Assembly: GCF_000022145.1 (NCBI RefSeq)
Contig: NC_011891.1
Coordinates: forward strand, 1 to 64,000
Reading direction: 5' to 3'
Origin: Anaeromyxobacter dehalogenans 2CP-1
Lineage (GTDB): Bacteria; Myxococcota; Myxococcia; Myxococcales; Anaeromyxobacteraceae
Length of the DNA: 64,000 bases
This document shows positions 28,521 to 36,183 of the stretch, in pieces (the first letter of the stretch is position 1; every line of letters starts with the position of its first letter). Position numbers and translations under genes: made by a program. The notes under the pieces were generated by a model that saw only the letters and a program-made list of their open reading frames with translations, searched no databases and was not told where the DNA came from.

Positions 28521-28985
28521 ATGCCCCAGGTCGATTCGCTGCTCAGGTCGGACATCCTCGCTTCTGTTGGAGGGTTTCGAGCACCCGCATCGGAGCCGAT
28601 CTGGGCGGACAGTGGTGAGCCCACGACAGGAGGTGCTCAGCTTTTCTTCTACGTGACGCGAGCCAAGCACCACTTCGCCTCGCTGGGAGTCTTCTGGGTC
28701 CACGCGCTGTTCAACTTCCTTGAGGATCGGTTGGAAACCGAGGCCCTCGTCCAAGTGGCGACTCGCAGCTTATGTCACGAGGTGACGCCCGCCGAGGTTG
28801 TCGACGCGCTTCAAAGTCGGATGGGCCGTCCGCTGGAAAATACCGAACGCGCCACGATGCTCATGACGGGCGGAAGAGCTCTGCGCGTGTTTTCGATGCT
28901 CGTCTCCGAAGTGTGGTGGGCCGGCCTGGTCGAGGCCGAGGGTGCGTGCGTAGCCGTGTTCCTCGATTCGACGTCGAAGCAGTAG
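28521..28985 (+). CDS. unknown protein, 3' end possibly cut by IS66
   Basis: The 154-residue protein from ATG 28521 is mostly helical (LFFYVTRAKHHFASLGVFWVHALFNFLEDRLETEALVQVATRSLCHEVTPAEVVDALQSRMGR). Its TAG stop (28983-28985) lies within the first bases of the likely IS66 left end (GTAG at 28982), so the original gene may have been longer. Removing the IS would fuse it in frame to the segment at 31398. No family was recognised. Confidence 0.5.
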   Translation: MPQVDSLLRSDILASVGGFRAPASEPIWADSGEPTTGGAQLFFYVTRAKHHFASLGVFWVHALFNFLEDRLETEALVQVATRSLCHEVTPAEVVDALQSRMGRPLENTERATMLMTGGRALRVFSMLVSEVWWAGLVEAEGACVAVFLDSTSKQ

Positions 28986-29054
28986 CCGGCAACTCTGCGC
29001 GTCGCAGGCATCGCCGCCCTTCTCCCGCTGCGTTCGAGTTCGCCGCCGACCCGC

Positions 29055-30518
29055 TCAGGCCGACGGCTCGGGTCTGGGTGGCGTCCAGTTGTGCGGCAGG
29101 AGCTCGTCGATCCGCGACGCCGGATGCGTCTGCACGCGGAGGAGGACGTCGGCGAGGTAGTCGACCGGGTTGATGCCGTTCGCCTCGCACGTCGCGATGA
29201 GCGAGTACAGGCCGGCCAGGTTCTCGCCCGCCGCGTCCGTTCCAACAAACAGGAAGTTCTTCCGTCCGAGGGCGCAGACGCGCAGCGCGCCCTCGCTCGC
29301 GTTGTTGTCGATGGGTAGATGGGGATCGGTGAGGAAGAGCGTCAGCTCGTTCCACTGGCCAAGCGCGTAACCGATCGCGACGCCGATCGGCGAGCGTGGC
29401 GGATGCCGCCCCTGCACGGCATCGAGCCACGCCCTGATCTCGTCGATGACGACGCGGCTGCGCGTCTGCCGCATCGCGAGGTGCTCCGGAGTGCCGAGCA
29501 GATCCGCGTCGAGCGCAGCGCGCTCGATCTTGTACAGCTCGAGGATGAGCTCCATCGCGTGCTTGGCGGCCGCTGTCGCGGTCGACTGGGCGTCGAAGAA
29601 CTTCCTGCGAGCGTGGGCCCAGCAGCCGGCGCGTTCGCGTCCGCCCGGCAGCGTCACCTTGTTGTAGCCCTCGTACCCGTCGACGAGCAGCTTGCCGATC
29701 GTGCCTTCAAGCACGCGGACCGGAGTCTCGCCCGATCGGCTGCGGGAGAAGACGTACGCGATCAGCTCACGCTCCGCTTCGTCGCGCGCGATGAAGCTCC
29801 AGATCCAGGCGGTGCGCGTCTTCCCCTTCGCCTGCACGCGATGCGTCGTCTCGTCCGCGAGCACGATCTCCTTCTCGGCGACGAGATGCAGGAGCCGCTC
29901 GTAGAGGGGGTCCACCAGCTCCGCGGTTCGGTGGAAGAGATCGCCGAGGGTCGAGTCGTTCACCTCGACTCCGGTGCGCCGGTACGCCTTCGCCTGGCGG
30001 TAGAGCGGGAGTGAGTCGGCGCACTTCGAGACTGCCACCTGCGCCATGAACGTCGGGCCGAAGCGCGTCTTGTCGAACACCTTCGCCGGCCCGTCGGCGG
30101 TGATGATGGTCTCGCCGCACCGGCAGCGGACCTTCTTCTGCACGTGGAGCTGCCGCTCGATGCGCGCGGGGACGAGCTCGTACAACTCCGTCACCTTGCC
30201 TTCGCCGAGCGGCGTGAACTCGTGGCCTCCGCACTTCGGGCACGACTTCTGGTCTTCGCGGACCTCGTGAACGATCTTGCGAGCGACGAGCTGCCGCTTC
30301 TTCTCGGCGTTCTCACGCCGCTTCTGCTGGGCGGCGATCCGCTCGGCCTCGGCGTGCGCCGGATCGCGGATCGCCTCGGAGATCGGCGGCATCTTCTCGG
30401 AGCGCGCGCCGAACTGGTGGCGCTGCAGCTTCTCGAGCGTCGCTTCGACCTGCGCGAGCCGGGCCTCGAGCGCTTCGGCTCGCTCGCGCCACTCGCAACG
30501 ATGATCGTCGCCGCCCAT
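29055..30518 (-). CDS. IS66 transposase TnpC (DDE)
   Basis: The 487-residue transposase has an N-terminal leucine-zipper-like coiled coil, the zinc-finger pair CPKCGGHEF...CRCGE, and the DDE core (VLADETTHRVQ with the first Asp, LLVDGYEGYN with the second). The C-terminal segment is LPIDNNASEGALRVCALGRKNFLFVGTDAAGE, typical of IS66. The length is normal and the frame is intact, so it may be active. Confidence 0.95.
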   Translation of the reverse strand: MGGDDHRCEWRERAEALEARLAQVEATLEKLQRHQFGARSEKMPPISEAIRDPAHAEAERIAAQQKRRENAEKKRQLVARKIVHEVREDQKSCPKCGGHEFTPLGEGKVTELYELVPARIERQLHVQKKVRCRCGETIITADGPAKVFDKTRFGPTFMAQVAVSKCADSLPLYRQAKAYRRTGVEVNDSTLGDLFHRTAELVDPLYERLLHLVAEKEIVLADETTHRVQAKGKTRTAWIWSFIARDEAERELIAYVFSRSRSGETPVRVLEGTIGKLLVDGYEGYNKVTLPGGRERAGCWAHARRKFFDAQSTATAAAKHAMELILELYKIERAALDADLLGTPEHLAMRQTRSRVVIDEIRAWLDAVQGRHPPRSPIGVAIGYALGQWNELTLFLTDPHLPIDNNASEGALRVCALGRKNFLFVGTDAAGENLAGLYSLIATCEANGINPVDYLADVLLRVQTHPASRIDELLPHNWTPPRPEPSA

Positions 30519-30531
30519 CGGCGACTGTAGA

Positions 30532-30930
30532 TCACGCCGGAGCGGGCTTGTCCATGGGACGAGCGGCCTGAGGATCCGACTGGGACGGCTGCCAGTGCTC
30601 AGGCCGGCGGACGCGTCCGAAGTCGATGCCGTCGAGGAGCATCGCGAGCTGTGTCGCGTCGATCTCGACGGCCATCGTCGATGGATCCATGTGGGGCAGC
30701 TTGAACTGCCCGCGCTCGAGCCGCTTGTACACCAAGACGAACCCGCCCTTGTCCCACGTCAGGATCTTCACGCGGTCCCACCGCCGCGAGACGAAGACGA
30801 ACAGGTGGCCCGAGTACGCGTCCTTCGCGAGCTCGTTCTGCACGATCGCGTGAAGGCCATCGATCGACTTGCGCATGTCGATCGGCGTCGAGCCGATGTA
30901 GATGCGCACCGAGCGCGGGATGGTGATCAC
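30532..30930 (-). CDS. IS66 accessory protein TnpB
   Basis: The 132-residue protein matches the IS66 Orf2 family: IYIGSTPIDMRKSIDGLHAIV, GHLFVFVSRRWDRVKILTWDKGGFVLVYKRLERGQF. GTG 30930 overlaps the tnpA stop (GTGA). It is needed with TnpA and TnpC for IS66 transposition. Confidence 0.95.
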   Translation of the reverse strand: MITIPRSVRIYIGSTPIDMRKSIDGLHAIVQNELAKDAYSGHLFVFVSRRWDRVKILTWDKGGFVLVYKRLERGQFKLPHMDPSTMAVEIDATQLAMLLDGIDFGRVRRPEHWQPSQSDPQAARPMDKPAPA

Positions 30931-31319
30931 GACGCGAGCGCAGCGGCGAGGGCGCGGACGTACGCGAGGTCGGTGCCGGCGGTGAAGCGGAGGCGGGCAC
31001 CGGACGGGAAGAGCAGCTCCAGGGCGGCGTCCGCGGCGACCGCTGCGGCCGTGTCTTGCCGCGCCTTAGGCGCGGACGCTACCACGCGCACCGGCACGAG
31101 ACGCGAGCCCTCTGGAGCGGCGCGACGCTCAGGTACTTGATCTGAGCGCTCCGGCGCCTGCGAGACGAGCGGTCGCGACTCTTTGCGCAGGCGGTAGATC
31201 CAGTAACGCAAGTTGCTGAGCGGGATTCCTCGCTCCGTCGCGAACTCGCGCTGCGGGAGATCGCACGACTCGAAGTCGGCGACGAGCTTGGTCCAGCGGC
31301 TTCTGTCCTGGTCGGCCAT
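30927..31319 (-). CDS. IS66 accessory protein TnpA
   Basis: The 130-residue protein begins MADQDRSRWTKLVADFESCDLPQREFATERGIPLSNLRYWIYRLRKE, the usual IS66 TnpA helix-turn-helix. ATG 31319 follows GGAGGA at good spacing and is preferred over ATG 31361. It is the first gene of the coupled tnpABC set. Confidence 0.9.
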   Translation of the reverse strand: MADQDRSRWTKLVADFESCDLPQREFATERGIPLSNLRYWIYRLRKESRPLVSQAPERSDQVPERRAAPEGSRLVPVRVVASAPKARQDTAAAVAADAALELLFPSGARLRFTAGTDLAYVRALAAALAS

Positions 31320-31436
31320 GAGGTCCTCCGCGAGAGAAGCGCGGAGGATCTCGTCGCTCATGGGCGCGCGCTACACGTCCAGCGCCGGGCGGTTACGGAG
31401 TCCGAGCACCCGGCGGACGAGAAGCTCCCTGAGTTC

Positions 31437-31694
31437 GTGTCCACCGTGGTAACGCCGGTCGGCACCTTCAAGCGCGTGTCGAGCCAGGACCTGAAGTTCG
31501 CTGTCGTTTACGTCCCCGAGGACCGGCGCCGCGCGGGGCAGGACGGCTTTTGCCACGGTTGGGCGGTCGCCGTTGAGCGAGCGCAGGTTCTCGCGGACGA
31601 GGTGCGCGCGAAGTTCGAGGCCGAGCCACTCGTGGTGGCCGTGACGTGCCGGCGGCGCCGGACGGAGCGCGTACAGCGGACCGACGAGGAGTGA
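31437..31694 (+). CDS. small unknown protein, possibly 5'-truncated by IS66
   Basis: GTG 31437 gives an 85-residue product (STVVTPVGTFKRVSSQDLKFAVVYVPEDRR...). The frame is open back to the IS66 right end at 31397, so this may be the 3' part of a gene interrupted by the insertion. No family was recognised. Confidence 0.4.
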   Translation: MSTVVTPVGTFKRVSSQDLKFAVVYVPEDRRRAGQDGFCHGWAVAVERAQVLADEVRAKFEAEPLVVAVTCRRRRTERVQRTDEE

Positions 31695-31844
31695 CCTGAG
31701 CACGGCGTTCGGTCGACCCCGTGCCCGTTCCCCTGGCGGAAGAGCAGCCGGGCAACCGGATTCCCACTTACGCGCACCCGTTCAGGAGCGTCTCTGCAAG
31801 TCGCTGATTTCGATCCCGATTCCGCGCGAACTGGACGCCGCACC

Positions 31845-31861
31845 TTACACATGGCTTGTAA
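31845..31861. promoter_or_regulatory. inverted repeat and -10 element of the three-gene cassette
   Basis: TTACA-N7-TGTAA overlaps the -10-like TGTAAT (31857-31862), 57 bp before ATG 31919. A weak -35 (TGGACG at 31832-31837) lies 19 bp upstream. The HTH protein encoded in the same operon could bind it. Confidence 0.4.
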
Positions 31862-31918
31862 TCTGTCAAGTAGCGCGTAAAGTCAGTGCCGGAGAATCAA
31901 CCCCAAACAGGACGATGC

Positions 31919-32710
31919 ATGCCGCCCCTGCCGGAGTACCCGCGAGTTCTGTTCAAGAAGTCGCCGCTGAGGCTGGTCGTCGGCCAGATTCGGTTCCCGC
32001 TCCAACTTCGGCTCGCCGACACTGCCTTCACTGCTCCGTTTCAGGATGCGCTGGCGGACGACTATCCGGTCGCAGCCCGGGAGCAGCAGGTCGCCTTCCA
32101 AGTGACCCCCAAGGGTGGTCTTCAGGCTGCTCCCTCCGAAACACTCCTTCGCTTCGCTAGCCGAAACGGCGACTGGGCCGTCGTCCTCGGCGAGTCCGCG
32201 CTGACGCTGGAAGTGCGAGGCTACTCTGCCGTCGAGGAGTTTTCGTCGCGTTTCGAAAAGGTGCTCGGCGCGGCGAAGGAACGACTGAGGTTGCGCGAGA
32301 GGTCGAGGCTCGGGCTTCGATACATCAACGAGTTCAGACACGACGCGGGCCGGTCGCTAGCTGACTGGGCCAAGCTGATGAACCCAGAGCTTTTGGGATT
32401 CGCTGGGAACAACCTGCTCGGCGGAACCGTCGAGCACATGGCCCATGAAGTAAGGGTGCGCCGCGACGACGGCGTTCTCGCGATTCGGCATGGTCTGCTT
32501 GTGGGCGGCGTCGTTGAGCCGATCCCTACGGCACCAGTCGCGGAGGGGCGCTTTTACCTCCTCGACATGGACTACTACGACGAGCGCCCGAGTCCTCTCG
32601 ACATCGCCGCGACATCACGAGCACTGACCGCGTACAACGATGTGATGTACCGCTTCTTTAGATGGTCTCTCGGTGAATCGATGTACAAGCACCTGGAGCC
32701 CAACGAATGA
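31919..32710 (+). CDS. TIGR04255-like protein
   Basis: The 263-residue protein resembles the sporadically distributed TIGR04255 family: it begins PPLPEYPRVLFKKSPLRLVVGQIRFP and later has RSRLGLRYINEF. The family's activity is not known to me, and it often appears in mobile or variable regions. ATG 31919 follows AGGA at good spacing; GTG 31886 is an alternative. The TGA stop overlaps the next ATG (ATGA), so the first two genes of the cassette are coupled. Confidence 0.7.
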   Translation: MPPLPEYPRVLFKKSPLRLVVGQIRFPLQLRLADTAFTAPFQDALADDYPVAAREQQVAFQVTPKGGLQAAPSETLLRFASRNGDWAVVLGESALTLEVRGYSAVEEFSSRFEKVLGAAKERLRLRERSRLGLRYINEFRHDAGRSLADWAKLMNPELLGFAGNNLLGGTVEHMAHEVRVRRDDGVLAIRHGLLVGGVVEPIPTAPVAEGRFYLLDMDYYDERPSPLDIAATSRALTAYNDVMYRFFRWSLGESMYKHLEPNE

Positions 32711-33552
32711 GCGCTGCGCTGGCTACGCTTGCTACCGGGGCGGACACGGGCATGTACAGGCCCGCTCACCCCGAGAACGAGAACGTGATTCTGGCGGCTT
32801 CGCTGTGGGAGTCGCTGTACGGCTTCCTCGTCCGCGCGCCGGGGCCTCGCACGGGCCAGGACACGATGCCGGCTCCGAAGCACACAGCCGTCCGAAACTG
32901 GTTCGCGCTCGTGGACGTTCAGACGCAGCCGACCGGGTACGGATGGATATCCGCTCCGGTTCTCCGGGCGTATGTCGCCGAAGGTGACCCCCAGGACTTG
33001 GACGAGACCGATTCAGGAGAACAAGCGGTTTCGTTCGCCGCCGAAGCGAACGTTGGCGGTCCCCACGCACTGGACGAGAGAGCACGCCCGCTTTCGACTG
33101 TGGCCGTCGCACCCGAGGCGCAGGCGGTCACGCGCCTCGTCACGCTCACTGGTCTGGAGATGGAGAGGATCGCTTCCCTCCTCGGCGTGTCGAGAACCAC
33201 GCTCTACGCCTGGCGCGACGGATCGAAGCCACGGGGGAGCAAGCGTGATCACCTGCTTCAGGTCGTCGCCGTCATCGAAGAAGTTGCCCGCCGGTTCGGG
33301 GAGCCCAGAACCGTCGCTGCTTGGCTCCTAACGCCGTCGCCCGCAAGTAACCTCATGCCCTTCGATGTGATCAGGGAGCGCCGGTATGAACTGTGCCGGG
33401 GCATGCTGACGCGAAGGAGGACTGCTCGCCCGACGCTGCCGCAGCGGGCGCCCCGACGCCTCTCGGCAACGCAACTCCGGGAGGGACTCGACCGGATGTC
33501 GGCAAAGCCCTTCGCGGACGACTACGAGCCTGAGGAGGAGCAGGGCGACTGA
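32707..33552 (+). CDS. HTH protein with DUF2384 (MbcA/ParS)-like C-terminus
   Basis: The 281-residue protein has an unclassified N-terminal half, then a helix-turn-helix (MERIASLLGVSRTTLYAWRDGSKPRG). A segment like the antitoxin Xre/MbcA/ParS domain follows (EPRTVAAWLLTPSPASNLMPFDVIRERRYELCRGML). Such domains usually belong to antitoxins that also bind their own promoter. It is coupled to the TIGR04255-like gene and is 3 bp from the next gene. Antitoxin-like or regulatory function is inferred; no RES-type toxin is present. Confidence 0.6.
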   Translation: MSAALATLATGADTGMYRPAHPENENVILAASLWESLYGFLVRAPGPRTGQDTMPAPKHTAVRNWFALVDVQTQPTGYGWISAPVLRAYVAEGDPQDLDETDSGEQAVSFAAEANVGGPHALDERARPLSTVAVAPEAQAVTRLVTLTGLEMERIASLLGVSRTTLYAWRDGSKPRGSKRDHLLQVVAVIEEVARRFGEPRTVAAWLLTPSPASNLMPFDVIRERRYELCRGMLTRRRTARPTLPQRAPRRLSATQLREGLDRMSAKPFADDYEPEEEQGD

Positions 33553-33555
33553 CGT

Positions 33556-34392
33556 ATGGCGGGAGGAGGAGAGCACGCCGGACAACAACTGCTCGCCAGG
33601 GGCTGGCGACAGGGAGCCCTTCTTCCTGCGCGTGCGCCGGTGCGTTCGACGGAGTTCGCTCCGGGTGTCCCGCCGCAGCCGCGCGACAGGGTTCGCGATG
33701 CTGGCGACGGCGTCCTGGTCGTCGCGAGCCAAACGTGCGACCTGGCGCGAAACCCTGCCAGCGATCCGGAAGTCGAATGCCTCCGCGCGTTCTGGACCAG
33801 CAAGGAACGCATCATCCGTCCTGCTGCGAGCAACTCGGGCCGGCATTTCCTCCTTCGCGAGCGCGTGGACCCGGATGGCAAGAAGGAAGGTCTCATCGCG
33901 GACGCCACCGCCCGAGTGCTCGTCACCAAGGAGTCGCTTCTTCAGTTCGCCCCAGACCAAGGATGCGCGAACGCCCAGACGGAGCGCAGGTTCCGGGAGT
34001 GGCTGGGTCGCCGGTTCAGCCGAATCGCGATTCCCACGGCGCACGTTGAGGCGATTCAGAGGCCCATCGTTGAAGCGCTGAAGCTCGAAGACGGGGACGA
34101 GAGCATCCTTCCGCTACTGCGGGGCGTTAAGGAGGTGCTCTTCGCGGTGGGGAACGACGCAGTGCCGTTTCAGGTTCACCTGCTCTTCTTGGCGGAGGAG
34201 GGCCTCACGGACGACGAGGCGCTTTCAGCCGCCGATTCGGAGCGGTTGGGTGCCTGGTTCGGTGAAGCACTGGCTGCGGCAGGTGAGGCTGAACTTCACG
34301 ACTGGGAACTCGTTGATACAGGGAGCCTCAGCTTGCGCGACTACCTCGCGTTCACGCCCCTTCCCCTCGATGAGTACAGCCTGGAAGGCTGA
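33556..34392 (+). CDS. unknown protein with VVASQTCDLA motif
   Basis: The 278-residue soluble protein starts 3 bp after the HTH gene. A conserved-looking motif VLVVASQTCDLAR (about residues 53-65) lies near the N-terminus; the rest includes FREWLGRRFSRIAIP and a C-terminal LHDWELVDTGSLSLRDYLAFTPLPLDEYSLEG. No family was recognised. As the last gene of the cassette and the last gene before attR, it is in the position where satellites carry defence or toxin cargo. That role is an inference. Confidence 0.6.
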   Translation: MAGGGEHAGQQLLARGWRQGALLPARAPVRSTEFAPGVPPQPRDRVRDAGDGVLVVASQTCDLARNPASDPEVECLRAFWTSKERIIRPAASNSGRHFLLRERVDPDGKKEGLIADATARVLVTKESLLQFAPDQGCANAQTERRFREWLGRRFSRIAIPTAHVEAIQRPIVEALKLEDGDESILPLLRGVKEVLFAVGNDAVPFQVHLLFLAEEGLTDDEALSAADSERLGAWFGEALAAAGEAELHDWELVDTGSLSLRDYLAFTPLPLDEYSLEG

Positions 34393-34475
34393 ACTGCTTC
34401 CGATGTGCTACTCGCCCCGACGGCGCTTTGGAAATACCTTGTGAAGACGCGGTCGTCGCGGACGAGACGTAGGGC

Positions 34476-34518
34476 CTGAAAATCCCCGTGTCGCTGGTTC
34501 GATTCCGGCCCCAGGCAC
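34476..34518 (+). repeat. attR, 43-bp direct repeat (tRNA-Phe 3' remnant)
   Basis: Identical to 21071-21113. The sequence before 34476 has no tRNA character, so this is only the displaced 3' end of the original tRNA gene; excision between the repeats would restore the gene. Confidence 0.95.
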
Positions 34519-34540
34519 ACCAACTTCGCTCGAACATCTC

Positions 34541-34570
34541 GGCCCGCCAGATCGCAAGGTCTGGCGGGCC
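34541..34570 (+). terminator. original terminator of tRNA-Phe
   Basis: An 11-bp stem GGCCCGCCAGA/TCTGGCGGGCC with an 8-nt loop, 23 bp after attR. It resembles the element-borne hairpin at 21139-21168. Confidence 0.65.
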
Positions 34571-34601
34571 GTCTGGTCTTCGGCCACCGCGAGCCGCCGG
34601 A

Positions 34602-35099
34602 TCACGCGGCGGTGCTGAACGTGTCCAGCCCCTCCGTCTCGCGGAGCCGGCGCTGCGAACGCGGCGCTCGCGTGCCGGCGCCAGCGCCAGAGCGGCGTCG
34701 CCAGACCGCCGCGATCACCGCGTCGGCCACCGTCCCCGGTCCGAGCCGGGGGTCCACCACCTCGTCCACGCCGAGCGCGGCGAGCTCGTCGCGCAGGGAC
34801 GGGCTCGGGTCGCTCGCGAGGACCACGATGGCGAGCTCCTGCTCTCCTCCGGCCCGGCGGACGAGGTCGGCGAACGCGCGCGCGTCGCGGCCGGGCAGGT
34901 CGAGCTTCACGACCAGCGCGTCGAGCGCGAGGAGCTCCTCGAGCAGGAGCGCGAGGCCGCTCGCGCCGTCGGCCGCGGAGACGGACGCCATGTCCCGGGC
35001 GCCGAGCGCCCAGCCCAGCTCGGCGCGGATCGAGACGTCCGGGTGGAGGACGAGCGCGCTCGGGCGCCGCTCTGGCATCGCATCGAACCTCGGGTCCAT
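34602..35099 (-). CDS. degenerate response-regulator receiver protein
   Basis: The 165-residue protein follows the receiver fold (SALVLHPDVSIRAELGWAL, ALVVKLDLPGRDARAFADLV, LAIVVLAS, LAALGVDEVVDPRLG). The usual phospho-acceptor Asp, four residues before the PG, is Lys; the conserved late Lys-Pro is changed; and the first acidic pair is reduced. It therefore probably cannot be phosphorylated in the normal way. No output domain is attached. It is the first chromosomal gene after the element. Confidence 0.6.
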   Translation of the reverse strand: MDPRFDAMPERRPSALVLHPDVSIRAELGWALGARDMASVSAADGASGLALLLEELLALDALVVKLDLPGRDARAFADLVRRAGGEQELAIVVLASDPSPSLRDELAALGVDEVVDPRLGPGTVADAVIAAVWRRRSGAGAGTRAPRSQRRLRETEGLDTFSTAA

Positions 35100-35362
35100 C
35101 GCGAACCTCCTCGTGCCCCGCCCCGCGGGCACGGAACACCAGGATGCGAGCCGCGTACCAGGGTGGCGGGTCGCGAGATCCCGAGGGAAACGGCGAGCCG
35201 GGGCACGCGATCGTCGGGGAACCGCCACGCATCGTGACGCGCGCGCACGTCGCGGCACGGCCTCGTCGCGCGTGTAGGGCGCTGTGGCCTCCCGGTCGTC
35301 GCGCGGGATCCGGGCGAACCCAGGTGCCGGCGCGTCGCGGGCCGTCCGCGTTCCGCGCCTGG

Positions 35363-36169
35363 CTAGTGGTTGCAGTCCCCGGGGACGCGCGGGCTGTCGT
35401 TGTCCACCCAGTCCAGGCGCTTCCCGTCGTACGCATCCCCCTGCGCGCCGTCCCAGTGCGTCTCCCGCAGCACGACCACGAGGTTCTGGTTGTCGGTGCT
35501 GTACAGCGACACGACCAGCTCGTTCGCGGCGATGGTGGTGATGTTGCGCATCTCGTAGTCGTGCGGCGTCGTCCACACGCCGGAGCAGAACGTGCCGGGG
35601 GCGCACCAGGAGCCGGTGCGCGGCAGGAGCGTCGTCCAGGTGCCGTAGTGCGGGTACGCGAGGGCGCCGCCGTACACCTTCTGCCGCTTGAACTTCAGCT
35701 GGAACGTGGAGTCGCGCCAGGTGAAGTCGATCTTCCCGTCGTAGCAGTCGTTCGCCCACCCGCCCCTCCAGATGGCGCTGTCGTTCCGCTCCACCCGGAC
35801 CGTGAACGGCGCCGGGCGGAAGCCCTGGGTCACGTCCTGGCAGGTGTTCGGGTTCAGCTCGGTGTCGGAGCAGAGCTTGTAGAAGGGCGGATGGGCGCAC
35901 TCCCATCGCACCATGCCGGGCGGATAGGTGAGCGAGTACTTGGCCATGGTCGCGTTGATGTCGGCGGTGCCCTCGAGGGCCGCGTCGCTCAGGTTGATGA
36001 GCGTCAGCGAGAAGAGGTCGGAGTAGAGCCCCTGGGCGTCGAGCTTGGTGAAGATGCCGCCCGCGGGGACGTCGGAGGACGTGCACTGGCCGGCGGCCCG
36101 GCCCGGCGCGGCGAGGAGGAGCCCGAACGCGAGGCTGCAGGCCAGGGTCGCCACGGTCTTGGTGGACAT
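35363..36169 (-). CDS. unknown secreted protein
   Basis: The 268-residue product has a signal peptide (MSTKTVATLACSLAFGLLLAAPGRAAG) and eight or more Cys in the mature part (for example WECAHPPFYKLCSDTELNPNTC, WCAPGTFCSG), which suggests disulfides and an exported location. No family was recognised. It lies 14 bp after the other secreted-protein gene (36184-37569) and is probably cotranscribed with it. Confidence 0.65.
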   Translation of the reverse strand: MSTKTVATLACSLAFGLLLAAPGRAAGQCTSSDVPAGGIFTKLDAQGLYSDLFSLTLINLSDAALEGTADINATMAKYSLTYPPGMVRWECAHPPFYKLCSDTELNPNTCQDVTQGFRPAPFTVRVERNDSAIWRGGWANDCYDGKIDFTWRDSTFQLKFKRQKVYGGALAYPHYGTWTTLLPRTGSWCAPGTFCSGVWTTPHDYEMRNITTIAANELVVSLYSTDNQNLVVVLRETHWDGAQGDAYDGKRLDWVDNDSPRVPGDCNH

Positions 36170-36183
36170 GTCGCTCCCTCCCT

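Larger units (their letters stand above)
28982..31396 (-). mobile_element. IS66-family insertion sequence
   Basis: Three genes in the standard order tnpA-tnpB-tnpC read on the minus strand. The right end is well placed: read inwards it begins GTAACCGCC at 31396. The left end is less sure; GTAGCCGGC at 28982 matches 7 of the first 9 bases. No 8-bp target duplication is visible (TCGAAGCA versus GGAGTCCG), so the copy may have been rearranged. Confidence 0.75.
21071..34518. mobile_element. 13.4-kb integrative element in tRNA-Phe (satellite- or IME-like)
   Basis: The element is bounded by identical 43-bp copies of the tRNA-Phe 3' end. It carries a tyrosine integrase beside attL, an excisionase-like gene, a serine recombinase, a primase-helicase with a downstream iteron array, an IS66 copy and several unknown genes. 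Codon use and GC are visibly lower than in the flanking chromosome, especially at 26,300-34,400. No relaxase, type IV secretion, capsid or terminase gene was recognised, so it needs helper functions if it transfers. A phage satellite (PICI/SaPI-like) is favoured by the gene order; an integrative mobilizable element is the alternative. Confidence 0.9.

Noticed and set aside
34408-34537. Minus-strand reading frames across attR giving GAGIEPATRGF-type peptides
   Set aside because: This is the well-known antisense translation of a tRNA 3' end, not a gene; it matters only as the possible integrase tail in the excised circle.
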